The notes under the pieces were generated by a model. That model was given only the letters and a program-made list of their open reading frames with translations. It was not told the origin of the DNA and ran no database searches. Below are positions 55,285 through 62,470 of a stretch of 64,000 nt of DNA, piece after piece (the first letter of the stretch is position 1; each line of letters begins with the position of its first letter). Source of the DNA: Pseudomonadota bacterium (GTDB taxonomy: Bacteria > Pseudomonadota > Gammaproteobacteria > Xanthomonadales > Xanthomonadaceae). The stretch covers positions 53,686 through 117,685 of the forward strand of contig JAEWBY010000061.1 in NCBI GenBank assembly GCA_023390905.1, in the 5' to 3' direction. The position numbers and the translations under genes are program-made.

Positions 55285-56391
55285 TCATCCACCCAGCACC
55301 GCCAGCACCCGCGCCTCGTCCACGTCCGGCACGATTTCGGCCCGGCCGATGCCGCGCCACAGGATCAGGCGCAGGCGGCCGGCTTGGTTCTTCTTGTCCA
55401 GCCGCATGCGGTCGAGCAGCGCTTCGGGCGGCAGGCAGGCCGGAATCTCCACCGGCAGGCCGTATTCCTTCAGCAGCGCACGCAGGCGCGCGGTGTCGGC
55501 GGACTCGGCCAGCCCCAGCTCGGCCGACAAGCGTGCCGCCAGTACCATCCCGACCGCCACGGCCTCGCCATGGATGAGGTTGTCGTTGTCGGGGCTGCCA
55601 TAGCCCTGCACGGTCTCGATGGCATGCCCGAAGGTGTGGCCGAGGTTGAGCAGGGCACGCTCGCCCTTTTCCAGCGGATCGCGCTCGACGATCTCGGCCT
55701 TGTGCTCGCAGCTGCGCGCGATGGCCCGCGCCAGCCGCGCCGGATCCCCGGCCAGCAGCGCCTCGCGTTCGGCCTCCAGCCATTCGAAGAACAAGGGATC
55801 ACGGATCGCGCCGTACTTGATCACTTCCGCCAGCCCGGCGCGCAGTTCACGTGCGGGCAGCGTCTGCAGCGTCCAGGTGTCGGCGAACACCGCGCGCGGC
55901 GGGTGGAAGGCACCGACCAGATTCTTGCCCTGCGGAATGTCCACGGCGGTCTTGCCGCCGACCGAGGAATCGACCATCGAGAGCAGTGTGGTCGGCAGTT
56001 GCACGCAATCCACGCCGCGCATCCAGCACGCGGCTGTGAACCCGGCCAGGTCGCCGACCACGCCGCCGCCGAGCGCGAACACGCAGGCATCGCGCGTGGC
56101 CCCGAGCGTGGCGAGCGCCTCGATCGCATGGCCGAAATGCTCCAATGTCTTGGACGCTTCGCCCGCGGGCAGGACGAAGGTGCCGATCGCCAGATCCGGC
56201 CGCGCGGCACGCAAGGCTTCGCGCACCGAAGCCGCATACAGCGGGGCGACCGTGGAATCGCTGACGATCAGGACATGGCGGCCGCGCACATGGCGCGCAA
56301 GCGCCTGGCCGTCAGCGAGCAGCCCGGGCGCGATGGTGATGGTGTACGGCGAGTGGCCGCCGACTTCGACGGTTCGGAGCGTATCGCTCAT
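55285..56391 (-). CDS. aroB: 3-dehydroquinate synthase
   Basis: A 368-residue NAD- and metal-dependent enzyme that converts DAHP to 3-dehydroquinate, the second shikimate step. The NAD-binding loop is ALGGGVVGDLAGFTAA, and the active-site stretch is TTLLSMVDSSVGGKTAVD. Metal ligands lie in GLAEVIKYG, LLNLGHTFGHAIE and LIHGEAVAVGMV. It overlaps aroK by 4 bp (56388-56391), the standard aroKB arrangement. Confidence 0.97.
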   Translation of the reverse strand: MSDTLRTVEVGGHSPYTITIAPGLLADGQALARHVRGRHVLIVSDSTVAPLYAASVREALRAARPDLAIGTFVLPAGEASKTLEHFGHAIEALATLGATRDACVFALGGGVVGDLAGFTAACWMRGVDCVQLPTTLLSMVDSSVGGKTAVDIPQGKNLVGAFHPPRAVFADTWTLQTLPARELRAGLAEVIKYGAIRDPLFFEWLEAEREALLAGDPARLARAIARSCEHKAEIVERDPLEKGERALLNLGHTFGHAIETVQGYGSPDNDNLIHGEAVAVGMVLAARLSAELGLAESADTARLRALLKEYGLPVEIPACLPPEALLDRMRLDKKNQAGRLRLILWRGIGRAEIVPDVDEARVLAVLGG

Positions 56392-56930
56392 GCAGGGGTC
56401 TCCAGCCGTTGCCAGCGCGTGGCGAGCAGGTGGCACAGGCGCGCGGTGGCTTCCGGCGGGGTCAGGTGATCGGTATCGAGGGTCAGATCGGCGACTTCGG
56501 CATACAGCGGGGTGCGCACGCGCGCCATTTCCCGCAACACGTCTTCCCGATCGGGCCGTTGCAGCAGCGGTCGGTTGGTGCAGCGGCTGAGTCGCTTCAA
56601 CTGCGCCTCCACGCCCACGCCCAGGTGGACGACGAATCCGCGCCGGGCCAGCAACATGCGGTTGCCCGCATCCAGCACCGCACCGCCGCCGGTGGAGATC
56701 AGTTGATCCCGGCCCGCCATCAGCTCCTGCAGGATCATCGATTCGCGCTCGCGGAATCCGCTTTCGCCCAGATGTTCGAACAACGCCGGAATGCTCGCGC
56801 CGCTGTGTTCGACGATCGCGTGATCGGCATCGACGAACGCCAGCCCGAAGCGCTCGGCCACGCGCTTGCCGATGGACGTCTTGCCGGCGCCGGTGGGGCC
56901 GACCAGCACGAGATTGGGGGCGGGATTCAT
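56388..56930 (-). CDS. aroK: Shikimate kinase
   Basis: A 180-residue P-loop kinase that phosphorylates shikimate. Walker A is LVGPTGAGKTSIGKRVA, the shikimate site is DADHAIVEHSG, and ISTGGGAVL, SRCTNRPLL and the lid arginines are present. Chosen start is ATG 56928-56930, which places the P-loop at residue 9-16 as usual; the frame extends upstream without family features. Divergent from pntA, and coupled to aroB. Confidence 0.95.
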   Translation of the reverse strand: MNPAPNLVLVGPTGAGKTSIGKRVAERFGLAFVDADHAIVEHSGASIPALFEHLGESGFRERESMILQELMAGRDQLISTGGGAVLDAGNRMLLARRGFVVHLGVGVEAQLKRLSRCTNRPLLQRPDREDVLREMARVRTPLYAEVADLTLDTDHLTPPEATARLCHLLATRWQRLETPA

Positions 56931-57102
56931 CGGTTTCGATGCTATCACCGGCGTGGATCCGGATTCGATATCCGCGTGTGGCGTGCGCTGCATGCAGGCG
57001 CGATCATCGGACCGTCGACGCACTGCGCGCGCGGTCCTGCGGCCCCGCCATGACGCAATGCCCGTGCTAGCATCGGCCGGTCATCACGGCACCGGAGTTG
57101 GC

Positions 57103-58209
57103 ATGGCGGTCGAGGTCCTGGTCCTGAAGGAATCCGCACCCGGCGAGCGCCGCGTGTCGGCCACGCCGGAAACGGTGCGGAAACTGATCGCCGCCGGTGC
57201 GAACGTGCACGTGGAAGCCGGCGCCGGACAGGCTGCTGGCTTCATCGATCAGGCGTATGTGGATGCAGGCGCACGGCTGGCCGCCGCCGATGCCCGTGAC
57301 CATGCGCAGGTGGTGCTGTGCGTGCAGCCTCCGGTGGAATCGGCGCTGCGCACACTGCCGTCGGGTTCCATCCTGATCGGCATGCTCCAGCCGCAGGCCG
57401 ATGAAGCGCGCGGCAGCGCCATCCGCGAGCGCGGGCTGATCGCGTTTCCGCTCGAACGCCTGCCCCGCACGACCCGTGCACAGGCGATGGACGTATTGAG
57501 CTCGCAGGCCGGCATGGCCGGCTACAAGGCCGTGCTGATTGCCGCGCAACTGACGCCCCGATTCTTCCCGATGCTCACCACCGCCGCCGGCACCATCCGT
57601 CCGTCGCGCGTGTTGATCGTGGGCGCGGGCGTGGCGGGCCTGCAGGCGGTGGCGACGGCCAAGCGGCTCGGCGCGCAGGTGGAAGGTTTCGACGTGCGTC
57701 CGGAGACGCGCGAACAGATCGAATCGCTGGGCGGCAAGTTCCTCGATCTCGGCGTCAGCGCGGCGGGCGAGGGCGGCTATGCGCGACAGCTCACCGATGA
57801 CGAACGCCGCGAGCAGCAGCGCCGACTGGCCGAACACCTCAAGAGCGTGGACGTCATCGTCTGCACGGCGGCGGTGCCGGGCCGGCCGGCGCCGAAGATC
57901 ATCACCGCCGCGATGGTGGAGGGCATGCGGCCCGGCAGCGTGATCGTGGACCTGGCGGCCGAAACCGGCGGCAACTGCGAACTGACAGTGCCGGGCGAAA
58001 CCCGCGATTGCGGCGGCGTCAGCGTCGCCGGTCCGCTCAATCTGGCGAGCATGGGCGCGGTGCACGCCAGCGAGATGTACGCGCGCAACGTGCTCAATTT
58101 TGTTTCCCTGTTCCTGCGCGAGGGCGCGATCGCATTCGACTGGCAGGACGAACTGCTGGCGAAGACGCGCTGGCCGGAAGCGGACGCGGCGCAAGCGCCG
58201 GCCGCCTGA
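57103..58209 (+). CDS. pntAA: NAD(P) transhydrogenase alpha subunit, part 1 (domain I)
   Basis: A 368-residue soluble NAD(H)-binding subunit of the proton-translocating transhydrogenase, three-subunit type as in Rhodospirillum. KESAPGERRVSATPETVRKLIAAG begins the AlaDH/PNT N-terminal domain, VLIVGAGVAGLQAVATAKRLGAQVEGFDVR is the NAD-binding Rossmann, and GGNCELT plus NLASMGAVHASEMYARN are further hallmarks. It hands hydride to domain III of PntB across the membrane complex, making NADPH from NADH. Unusually, its partner genes pntAB-pntB lie 2.05 kb downstream, with a reverse-strand cluster in between. Confidence 0.93.
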   Translation: MAVEVLVLKESAPGERRVSATPETVRKLIAAGANVHVEAGAGQAAGFIDQAYVDAGARLAAADARDHAQVVLCVQPPVESALRTLPSGSILIGMLQPQADEARGSAIRERGLIAFPLERLPRTTRAQAMDVLSSQAGMAGYKAVLIAAQLTPRFFPMLTTAAGTIRPSRVLIVGAGVAGLQAVATAKRLGAQVEGFDVRPETREQIESLGGKFLDLGVSAAGEGGYARQLTDDERREQQRRLAEHLKSVDVIVCTAAVPGRPAPKIITAAMVEGMRPGSVIVDLAAETGGNCELTVPGETRDCGGVSVAGPLNLASMGAVHASEMYARNVLNFVSLFLREGAIAFDWQDELLAKTRWPEADAAQAPAA

Positions 58210-58395
58210 TCCGCAGCGCTTCGCGCCGGAGACGGGCGCGTGCAGGAGCGGTTGGCAGGTCTGCCCACCGTCAGTCGCAATCACTTCGATGGCGATACCG
58301 CTTGCATTGCAACCGCAGGACGCGGGACGTCGTGTCCGGGCCGAAGCCCCTCAGTCAGGCCGATCGCGCGCGCTGCGGATTTCCTCCGTTCGCAA

Positions 58396-58839
58396 TCACC
58401 GGTCCGGGGGCGGGGGCGGCAGATCCTTCGGCGGATTCTGTTGCAACCAGGTGCGGCGCTGTTCGGGCGTCATCCTTTTCCACTGTTCGCGCAGTTGATC
58501 GCGCTGCTGCGGCGACATGTCGCGCATGCGCGAGAACAATGCCCGCGCGCGTTCGCGTTGTTCCGGATTCATGCCTTCGAAGCGCTTCATGCCGCGCCGC
58601 GCCTGCGCGCGCTGTTCCGGCGTCATCTGCTGCCAGCGCTGCCCATGTTCGAGCATGCGCTGGCGACCGCGCGGATCGCTGTTCCAGTGATCACGCAGCG
58701 GTGCGATCAGGGTTTCGCGCTGCTGCGGGGTGAGCTTGTCCCATTCGGGCAGGGTGGCCGGCGCGGACGATTGCGCCAGCGCCTGGCCGCTCCACAGCAA
58801 TGACAGGCAGACCAGGGGAAATAGCGGTTTGAGGTTCAT
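58396..58839 (-). CDS. Exported DUF3106 protein
   Basis: A 147-residue protein with a signal peptide (LVCLSLLWSGQALAQ) and DUF3106 repeats: LPEWDKLTPQQRETLIAPLRDHW, then QMTPEQRAQARRGM, GMNPEQRERARALF, DMSPQQRDQLREQW and RMTPEQRRTWLQ. The motif x-M-x-PxQR recurs every 16 to 18 residues, forming a helical string. It is the last gene of a sigma-factor cluster, 3 bp after the preceding gene. The tail PPPPPDR is proline-rich. Function unknown; likely periplasmic. Confidence 0.85.
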   Translation of the reverse strand: MNLKPLFPLVCLSLLWSGQALAQSSAPATLPEWDKLTPQQRETLIAPLRDHWNSDPRGRQRMLEHGQRWQQMTPEQRAQARRGMKRFEGMNPEQRERARALFSRMRDMSPQQRDQLREQWKRMTPEQRRTWLQQNPPKDLPPPPPDR

Positions 58840-58842
58840 CGT

Positions 58843-59214
58843 TCACTCCATCGCCAACGGCGGGGCTTCGGCCGAAGCCAGCCACAGGTACAGTTCGGGA
58901 TTCTCGTCGAGCAGATCGGCCGCGCCGCGTTCGGTCACACCCGCCTGCGCGGACTGGCTGGCCACCATCGCGGGCGGCGAGCCGGTATCGCCAGCGCCGG
59001 ACCACTGCAATCCGATCACCGCGGCCAGCACGCCGCTGCACGCGGTGGCCGCCAGCCAGGGCCATGCACGGCGTGGCCGTGGTGCCCGTGCCTGCGCGCG
59101 CGCCGCCCGCAGCCGTGCCAGCGTCCGCGGGCTCAACTGCTCCAGCGATGCGCGATGCAGTTGGCGCGCCTGCGCGTCGAAAGCGTGCGCGTCGGAATCG
59201 GTGGTGCGGTTCAT
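58843..59214 (-). CDS. Single-pass membrane protein, possible anti-sigma factor
   Basis: A 123-residue protein with a basic cytosolic N-terminus (residues 1-48), one membrane segment (WPWLAATACSGVLAAVIGLQW) and a periplasmic tail ending LYLWLASAEAPPLAM. It overlaps the sigma gene by 4 bp. The arrangement sigma / membrane protein / DUF3106 is repeated in many proteobacteria. No zinc-finger motif is present. An anti-sigma role is inferred from coupling and topology. Confidence 0.65.
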   Translation of the reverse strand: MNRTTDSDAHAFDAQARQLHRASLEQLSPRTLARLRAARAQARAPRPRRAWPWLAATACSGVLAAVIGLQWSGAGDTGSPPAMVASQSAQAGVTERGAADLLDENPELYLWLASAEAPPLAME

Positions 59215-59774
59215 TGGACATCCTCCAGATACTTCTGCAACGCCTCGCGGGCACGCGAGAGATGGGTCTTCACCGAACCTTCGGAACAGCCCATCACGCG
59301 GGCGGTGTTGGCCACGTCGAGTTCTTCCAGCACGCGAAGGGTGAAGGCTTCGCGTTGCCGCGCCGGCAACCTGCGCAGCGCCTGGCTGAGGCGCGCATAG
59401 GTCTGGCGCTGCTCGTGCGACTGCGAAGGACCGTGGCCGGGATCGGCCCAGTCGACCGATCCATCGGTCTCATTGTCGGCCGTCGGACGCAGCCAGCGCA
59501 GGCGGAAGCTCTGCCGGCGCTGGGCATCGACGATCTTGCGCCGCAGGATGCTCCAGAACAGCGGCGTCCATTCGCTGGCCGGACGCTGCGCGTACGCCAG
59601 CATCTTCATCATGGCCTCCTGCACCGCATCGAGCGCATCCTCGCGGCTGCGCAGGCCCGCCTCGGCGAAACGGAAGGCGCGCGTGCCGATCTCGGCCAGG
59701 AACTGATCCAGCGACACCGCCAGAGGCGGCGGCGCGCTCTCGGTGTCCTGGCCGGATACGGTGCTCACCAGCAC
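59211..59774 (-). CDS. RNA polymerase sigma-70 family (ECF-like) factor
   Basis: A 187-residue sigma factor. Region 2 covers about residues 24-95 (LRSREDALDAVQEAMMKML, WSILRRKIVDAQRR). Region 4 covers about 125-180 (QALRRLPARQREAFTLRVLEELDVANTARVMGCSEGSVKTHLSRAREAL). Region 2 is diverged from typical ECF factors. The start is GTG 59774 or a GTG two codons later. It is coupled to the membrane protein by a 4-bp overlap. Transcribed against the flanking pnt genes. Confidence 0.85.
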   Translation of the reverse strand: MLVSTVSGQDTESAPPPLAVSLDQFLAEIGTRAFRFAEAGLRSREDALDAVQEAMMKMLAYAQRPASEWTPLFWSILRRKIVDAQRRQSFRLRWLRPTADNETDGSVDWADPGHGPSQSHEQRQTYARLSQALRRLPARQREAFTLRVLEELDVANTARVMGCSEGSVKTHLSRAREALQKYLEDVQ

Positions 59775-59777
59775 AGC

Positions 59778-60113
59778 TTAGCTCCGGCGGTCCCAGCGGC
59801 GGTCAACGCGATCGCCACGGCGATCCCAGCGCGATTCGATCCGCTGGCCCTTGCGATCCAGCCGGTGATCGATGCGGTGGCCGCGCGCCTCGAGCCGGCG
59901 TGCGGCGGCCGGATGTCCATGCGCCAGCGCGCGATCGGCACGATGATCGAAGCGATGTTCGATGCGATCACCGCGCGCATCCAGGCGCTGCTCGATGCGC
60001 TGGCCGCGCTGATCGAAGCGGTGATCGAGCCGATCGCCCCGGTCGCCGGCGTAGGCGGTTGCGGCGATGGCGGACAGCAGGACGGTCAGGACCACGGTGT
60101 GACGGACGTTCAT
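59778..60113 (-). CDS. Exported Asp/Arg/His-repeat protein
   Basis: A 111-residue protein. A signal peptide (VVLTVLLSAIAATAYA) is followed by an almost pure charged repeat: GDRGDRLDHRFDQRGQRIEQ, RLDARGDRIEHRFDHRAD and further units of the type RGxRI[DE][HQ]R[LF]D, about 10-11 residues long, to the end RRWDRRS. The strict heptad-like spacing suggests a long amphipathic or charged helix. Histidines and acidic residues could bind metal. I know no named function. It stands upstream of the sigma gene, 3 bp apart, and may share its transcript. Confidence 0.75.
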   Translation of the reverse strand: MNVRHTVVLTVLLSAIAATAYAGDRGDRLDHRFDQRGQRIEQRLDARGDRIEHRFDHRADRALAHGHPAAARRLEARGHRIDHRLDRKGQRIESRWDRRGDRVDRRWDRRS

Positions 60114-60256
60114 GGCGCACTCCCGGATGAAGGACACGCCACGGGTAACGTGGCCGGGCGCGCGCGGTTGACAGGCCCTTCGCCGGCGTCCGCGGGGTTC
60201 AGGGGCGGTTATGATGCCGAGGCCGCCCGCGCGGCCAACAATCGGGAGACGTGTGG

Positions 60257-60556
60257 ATGAACGACGGTTTCGTGGCCTTGTACATCTTCATGCTGGCGGC
60301 CATCGCCGGCCATGTGATCATTTCACGCGTGCCGGTCATCCTGCACACGCCGCTGATGTCCGGATCCAATTTCATCCACGGCATCGTGCTGATCGGTGCG
60401 ATGGTCGTGCTCGGGCACGCCGACACCACGCTGGAAAAGATCATCGGCTTCATCGCCGTGCTGCTCGGCGCGGGCAACGCCGCCGGCGGCTACGTGGTGA
60501 CCGAACGCATGCTCGAAATGTTCAAGACCTCGCGCAAGCCGGGAGGTGGCGCATGA
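60257..60556 (+). CDS. pntAB: NAD(P) transhydrogenase alpha subunit, part 2 (membrane)
   Basis: A 99-residue membrane subunit with three hydrophobic segments (about residues 5-25, 38-55 and 60-82). Typical sequences are LYIFMLAAIAGHVIISRVP and GAGNAAGGYVVTERMLEMF. It corresponds to the C-terminal part of E. coli PntA and forms part of the proton channel domain II. ATG 60257 with GGGAG at 60244-60248 is preferred to GTG 60251, which is too close. The gene stands 32 bp before pntB. No promoter is obvious in the 143-bp gap upstream. Confidence 0.9.
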   Translation: MNDGFVALYIFMLAAIAGHVIISRVPVILHTPLMSGSNFIHGIVLIGAMVVLGHADTTLEKIIGFIAVLLGAGNAAGGYVVTERMLEMFKTSRKPGGGA

Positions 60557-60587
60557 GTCGCTGCGCCGTCGATACGGAGACCGCCCG

Positions 60588-62402
60588 ATGAGCACGCCCG
60601 AACTGCTCGCGATCCTCGTCAAGACGAGCTATCTCGTCGCCGCCACGCTGTTCCTGCTGGGCCTGCAACGCATGGCCTCGCCGTTGACCGCGCGCAGTGG
60701 CATCCGCTGGGCCGGCCTGGGCATGCTGATCGCCACGATCGCCACGTTCTTCCTGCCCGAGCTGCACAACATCCCGCTGATCATCGCGGCCATCGCGATC
60801 GGCACGGCGGCGGCCTGGGTATCGGGCAAGCAGGTGCCGATCACCGACATGCCGCAGATGGTCGCGCTCTACAACGGCATGGGCGGCGGCTCGGCGGCGG
60901 CGATCGGCGCGGTGGAACTGCTGCGTTTCGCGTTCCTCGCGCACGGCGTCGACACCACCCATTTCTCCGAGGCCGCGCTGGCCGAACGCGCCGCACGCAT
61001 GCCCGGCATGGTGACGCTGGCGCTGGCGGTAATCGGCTCGGCGATCGGCGCGGTGTCGCTGTCCGGTTCGATCATTGCATGGGCCAAGCTCGATGGCCGT
61101 CTCGACAAGCGCGTCGTGTTCCCGGGCCAGCAGGTCTTCAACCTGCTGGTCTTCATCGCGATGGTGTTCCTCGGCGGCTGGGCGGCGTACACGCTGTCGG
61201 CGCCCGCCATCATCGCCTTCTTCGTGGTGGCACTCGCGCTCGGCGTGCTGATGACGCTGCCGATCGGCGGCGCGGACATGCCGGTGGTGATCTCGCTGTA
61301 CAACGCGTTCACCGGACTGGCGGTGGCGTTCGAGGGCTACGTGCTCGGCAATGAAGCGCTGATCATCGCCGGCATGATGGTCGGTGCGGCGGGCATCCTG
61401 CTGACGCGCCTGATGGCCAAGGCGATGAATCGCCCGATCAGCGGCGTGCTGTTCTCCAATTTCGGCGGAGGCGGGCAGGCGCAGGAGATCGCCGGCACGC
61501 AGAAGCCGATCGAGGCCGGCGATGTCGCCGCGATGATGGCGTTCGCCGAACGCGTGGTGATCGTGCCGGGCTACGGCATGGCGGTGGCGCAGGCGCAGCA
61601 CAAGATCTGGGAACTGGCGCAGCGGTTGATCGAGCGTGGAGTGAAGGTGAAGTTCGCGATCCATCCGGTCGCCGGCCGCATGCCGGGGCACATGAACGTG
61701 CTGCTGGCCGAAGCCGGCGTTCCCTACGATTTGATCGCCGACATGGACGACATCAATCCCGAATTCGCCAATACCGACGTGTCGTTGGTGATCGGTGCGA
61801 ACGACGTGGTGAATCCGGTGGCCAGGACCGATCCCGCCTCGCCGATCTACGGCATGCCGATTCTGGACGTGGTCAACAGCCGCAACACCATCGTGATCAA
61901 GCGCGGCAAGGGAACCGGTTTCGCCGGCATCGAGAATGCGCTGTTCTATGCCGAGAACACGCGCATGCTCTATGGCGATGGCGCGGAGATGGCGAGCCTG
62001 CTCGAGTCCAAGGGGGTGGAGGTCAAGTACGCCATCCACCCGGTGGCCGGTCGTATGCCGGGGCACATGAACGTGCTGCTGGCAGAGGCCGACGTCGAGT
62101 ACGACGCGATGAAGGAGATGGACGACATCAACGGCGAGTTCGGCCGGACCGATGTCGCGATTGTCATCGGCGCCAACGACGTCACCAACCCGGCCGCCCG
62201 CAACGATCCGTCCAGCCCGATCCACGGCATGCCGATCCTCAACGTCGACGTGGCGCGGTCGGTGATCGTGCTGAAGCGGGCGATGAGTTCGGGTTATGCC
62301 GGCATCGAGAACCCGCTGTTCTTCGCCGACGGCACCTCGATGCTGTTCGGCGACGCGAAGAAGAGCGTCGACAGCGTCATCGAGGAACTCAAAGCGCTGT
62401 AG
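60588..62402 (+). CDS. pntB: NAD(P) transhydrogenase beta subunit with a second, truncated domain III (probable chimera)
   Basis: A 604-residue protein, about 140 longer than the 460-odd residues usual for PntB. Residues 1-270 are the membrane domain II, and the first NADP-binding domain III (about 320-467) has PGYGMAVAQAQ, AIHPVAGRMPGHMNVLLAEA, VIGANDVVNPVARTDP and YGMPILDV. From about residue 470 (base about 62000) a second domain III starts without the GYGMAVAQA loop: ESKGVEVKYAIHPVAGRMPGHM, then VIGANDVTNPAARNDP, PILNVD and LFGDAKKSVD. The second copy reads like the C-terminus of an actinobacterial PntB. The join is in frame. The native C-terminus of the xanthomonad protein is probably missing only its last ten or so residues. 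Confidence 0.88.
   Translation: MSTPELLAILVKTSYLVAATLFLLGLQRMASPLTARSGIRWAGLGMLIATIATFFLPELHNIPLIIAAIAIGTAAAWVSGKQVPITDMPQMVALYNGMGGGSAAAIGAVELLRFAFLAHGVDTTHFSEAALAERAARMPGMVTLALAVIGSAIGAVSLSGSIIAWAKLDGRLDKRVVFPGQQVFNLLVFIAMVFLGGWAAYTLSAPAIIAFFVVALALGVLMTLPIGGADMPVVISLYNAFTGLAVAFEGYVLGNEALIIAGMMVGAAGILLTRLMAKAMNRPISGVLFSNFGGGGQAQEIAGTQKPIEAGDVAAMMAFAERVVIVPGYGMAVAQAQHKIWELAQRLIERGVKVKFAIHPVAGRMPGHMNVLLAEAGVPYDLIADMDDINPEFANTDVSLVIGANDVVNPVARTDPASPIYGMPILDVVNSRNTIVIKRGKGTGFAGIENALFYAENTRMLYGDGAEMASLLESKGVEVKYAIHPVAGRMPGHMNVLLAEADVEYDAMKEMDDINGEFGRTDVAIVIGANDVTNPAARNDPSSPIHGMPILNVDVARSVIVLKRAMSSGYAGIENPLFFADGTSMLFGDAKKSVDSVIEELKAL
61545..62402 (+). repeat. Two domain III copies within pntB
   Basis: The coding sequences of the two domain III copies share an exact 29-bp stretch, at 61680-61708 and 62055-62083, within the codons for GRMPGHMNVLLA. 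Outside it the DNA differs strongly in third codon positions, so the copies did not arise by recent duplication. The second copy lacks the N-terminal GxGxxA segment. Confidence 0.85.
61985..62020. other. Probable chimeric junction, xanthomonad to actinobacterial sequence
   Basis: Upstream of this point the sequence is a regular xanthomonad-type PntB up to the closing MLYGDGAEMASLL. Downstream it continues as LLESKGVEVKYAIHP, the middle of an actinobacterial domain III. The codons for the shared SLLE-like segment could be the micro-overlap used for joining. The next gene also has an actinobacterial character, so the foreign stretch runs to the window end. Confidence 0.65.
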
Positions 62403-62416
62403 GCGCTTCTGGATTC

Positions 62417-62467
62417 GACGACAGACCCCCGGGTCCCGCAAAAGCGGGTCCCGGGGGTCTTGTCGTC
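62417..62467. terminator. Strong bidirectional hairpin terminator
   Basis: Arms GACGACA plus GACCCCCGGGTCCCGC (62417-62439) pair with GCGGGTCCCGGGGGTC plus TGTCGTC (62444-62467) around an AAAA loop, with one bulged T at 62460: 23 paired bases in all. It sits between the convergent pntB and E1-like genes. The lack of a U-tract and the long GC-rich stem are typical of actinobacterial terminators. Confidence 0.85.
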
Positions 62468-62470
62468 CGA

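Noticed and set aside
61545..62402. Recent tandem duplication of pntB domain III within this genome
   Set aside because: The two copies share only a 29-bp exact stretch and otherwise differ in codon choice, and the second lacks the start of the domain; a join of two sources explains this better.
60522..62441. A 639-codon reverse frame across pntB
   Set aside because: Shadow of pntB; composition is His/Asp/Arg-rich and without motifs.
62417..62467. The long perfect hairpin as a transposon end or attachment site
   Set aside because: It lies exactly between two convergent stop codons and no second copy, transposase or target duplication is visible; a terminator is the simpler reading.
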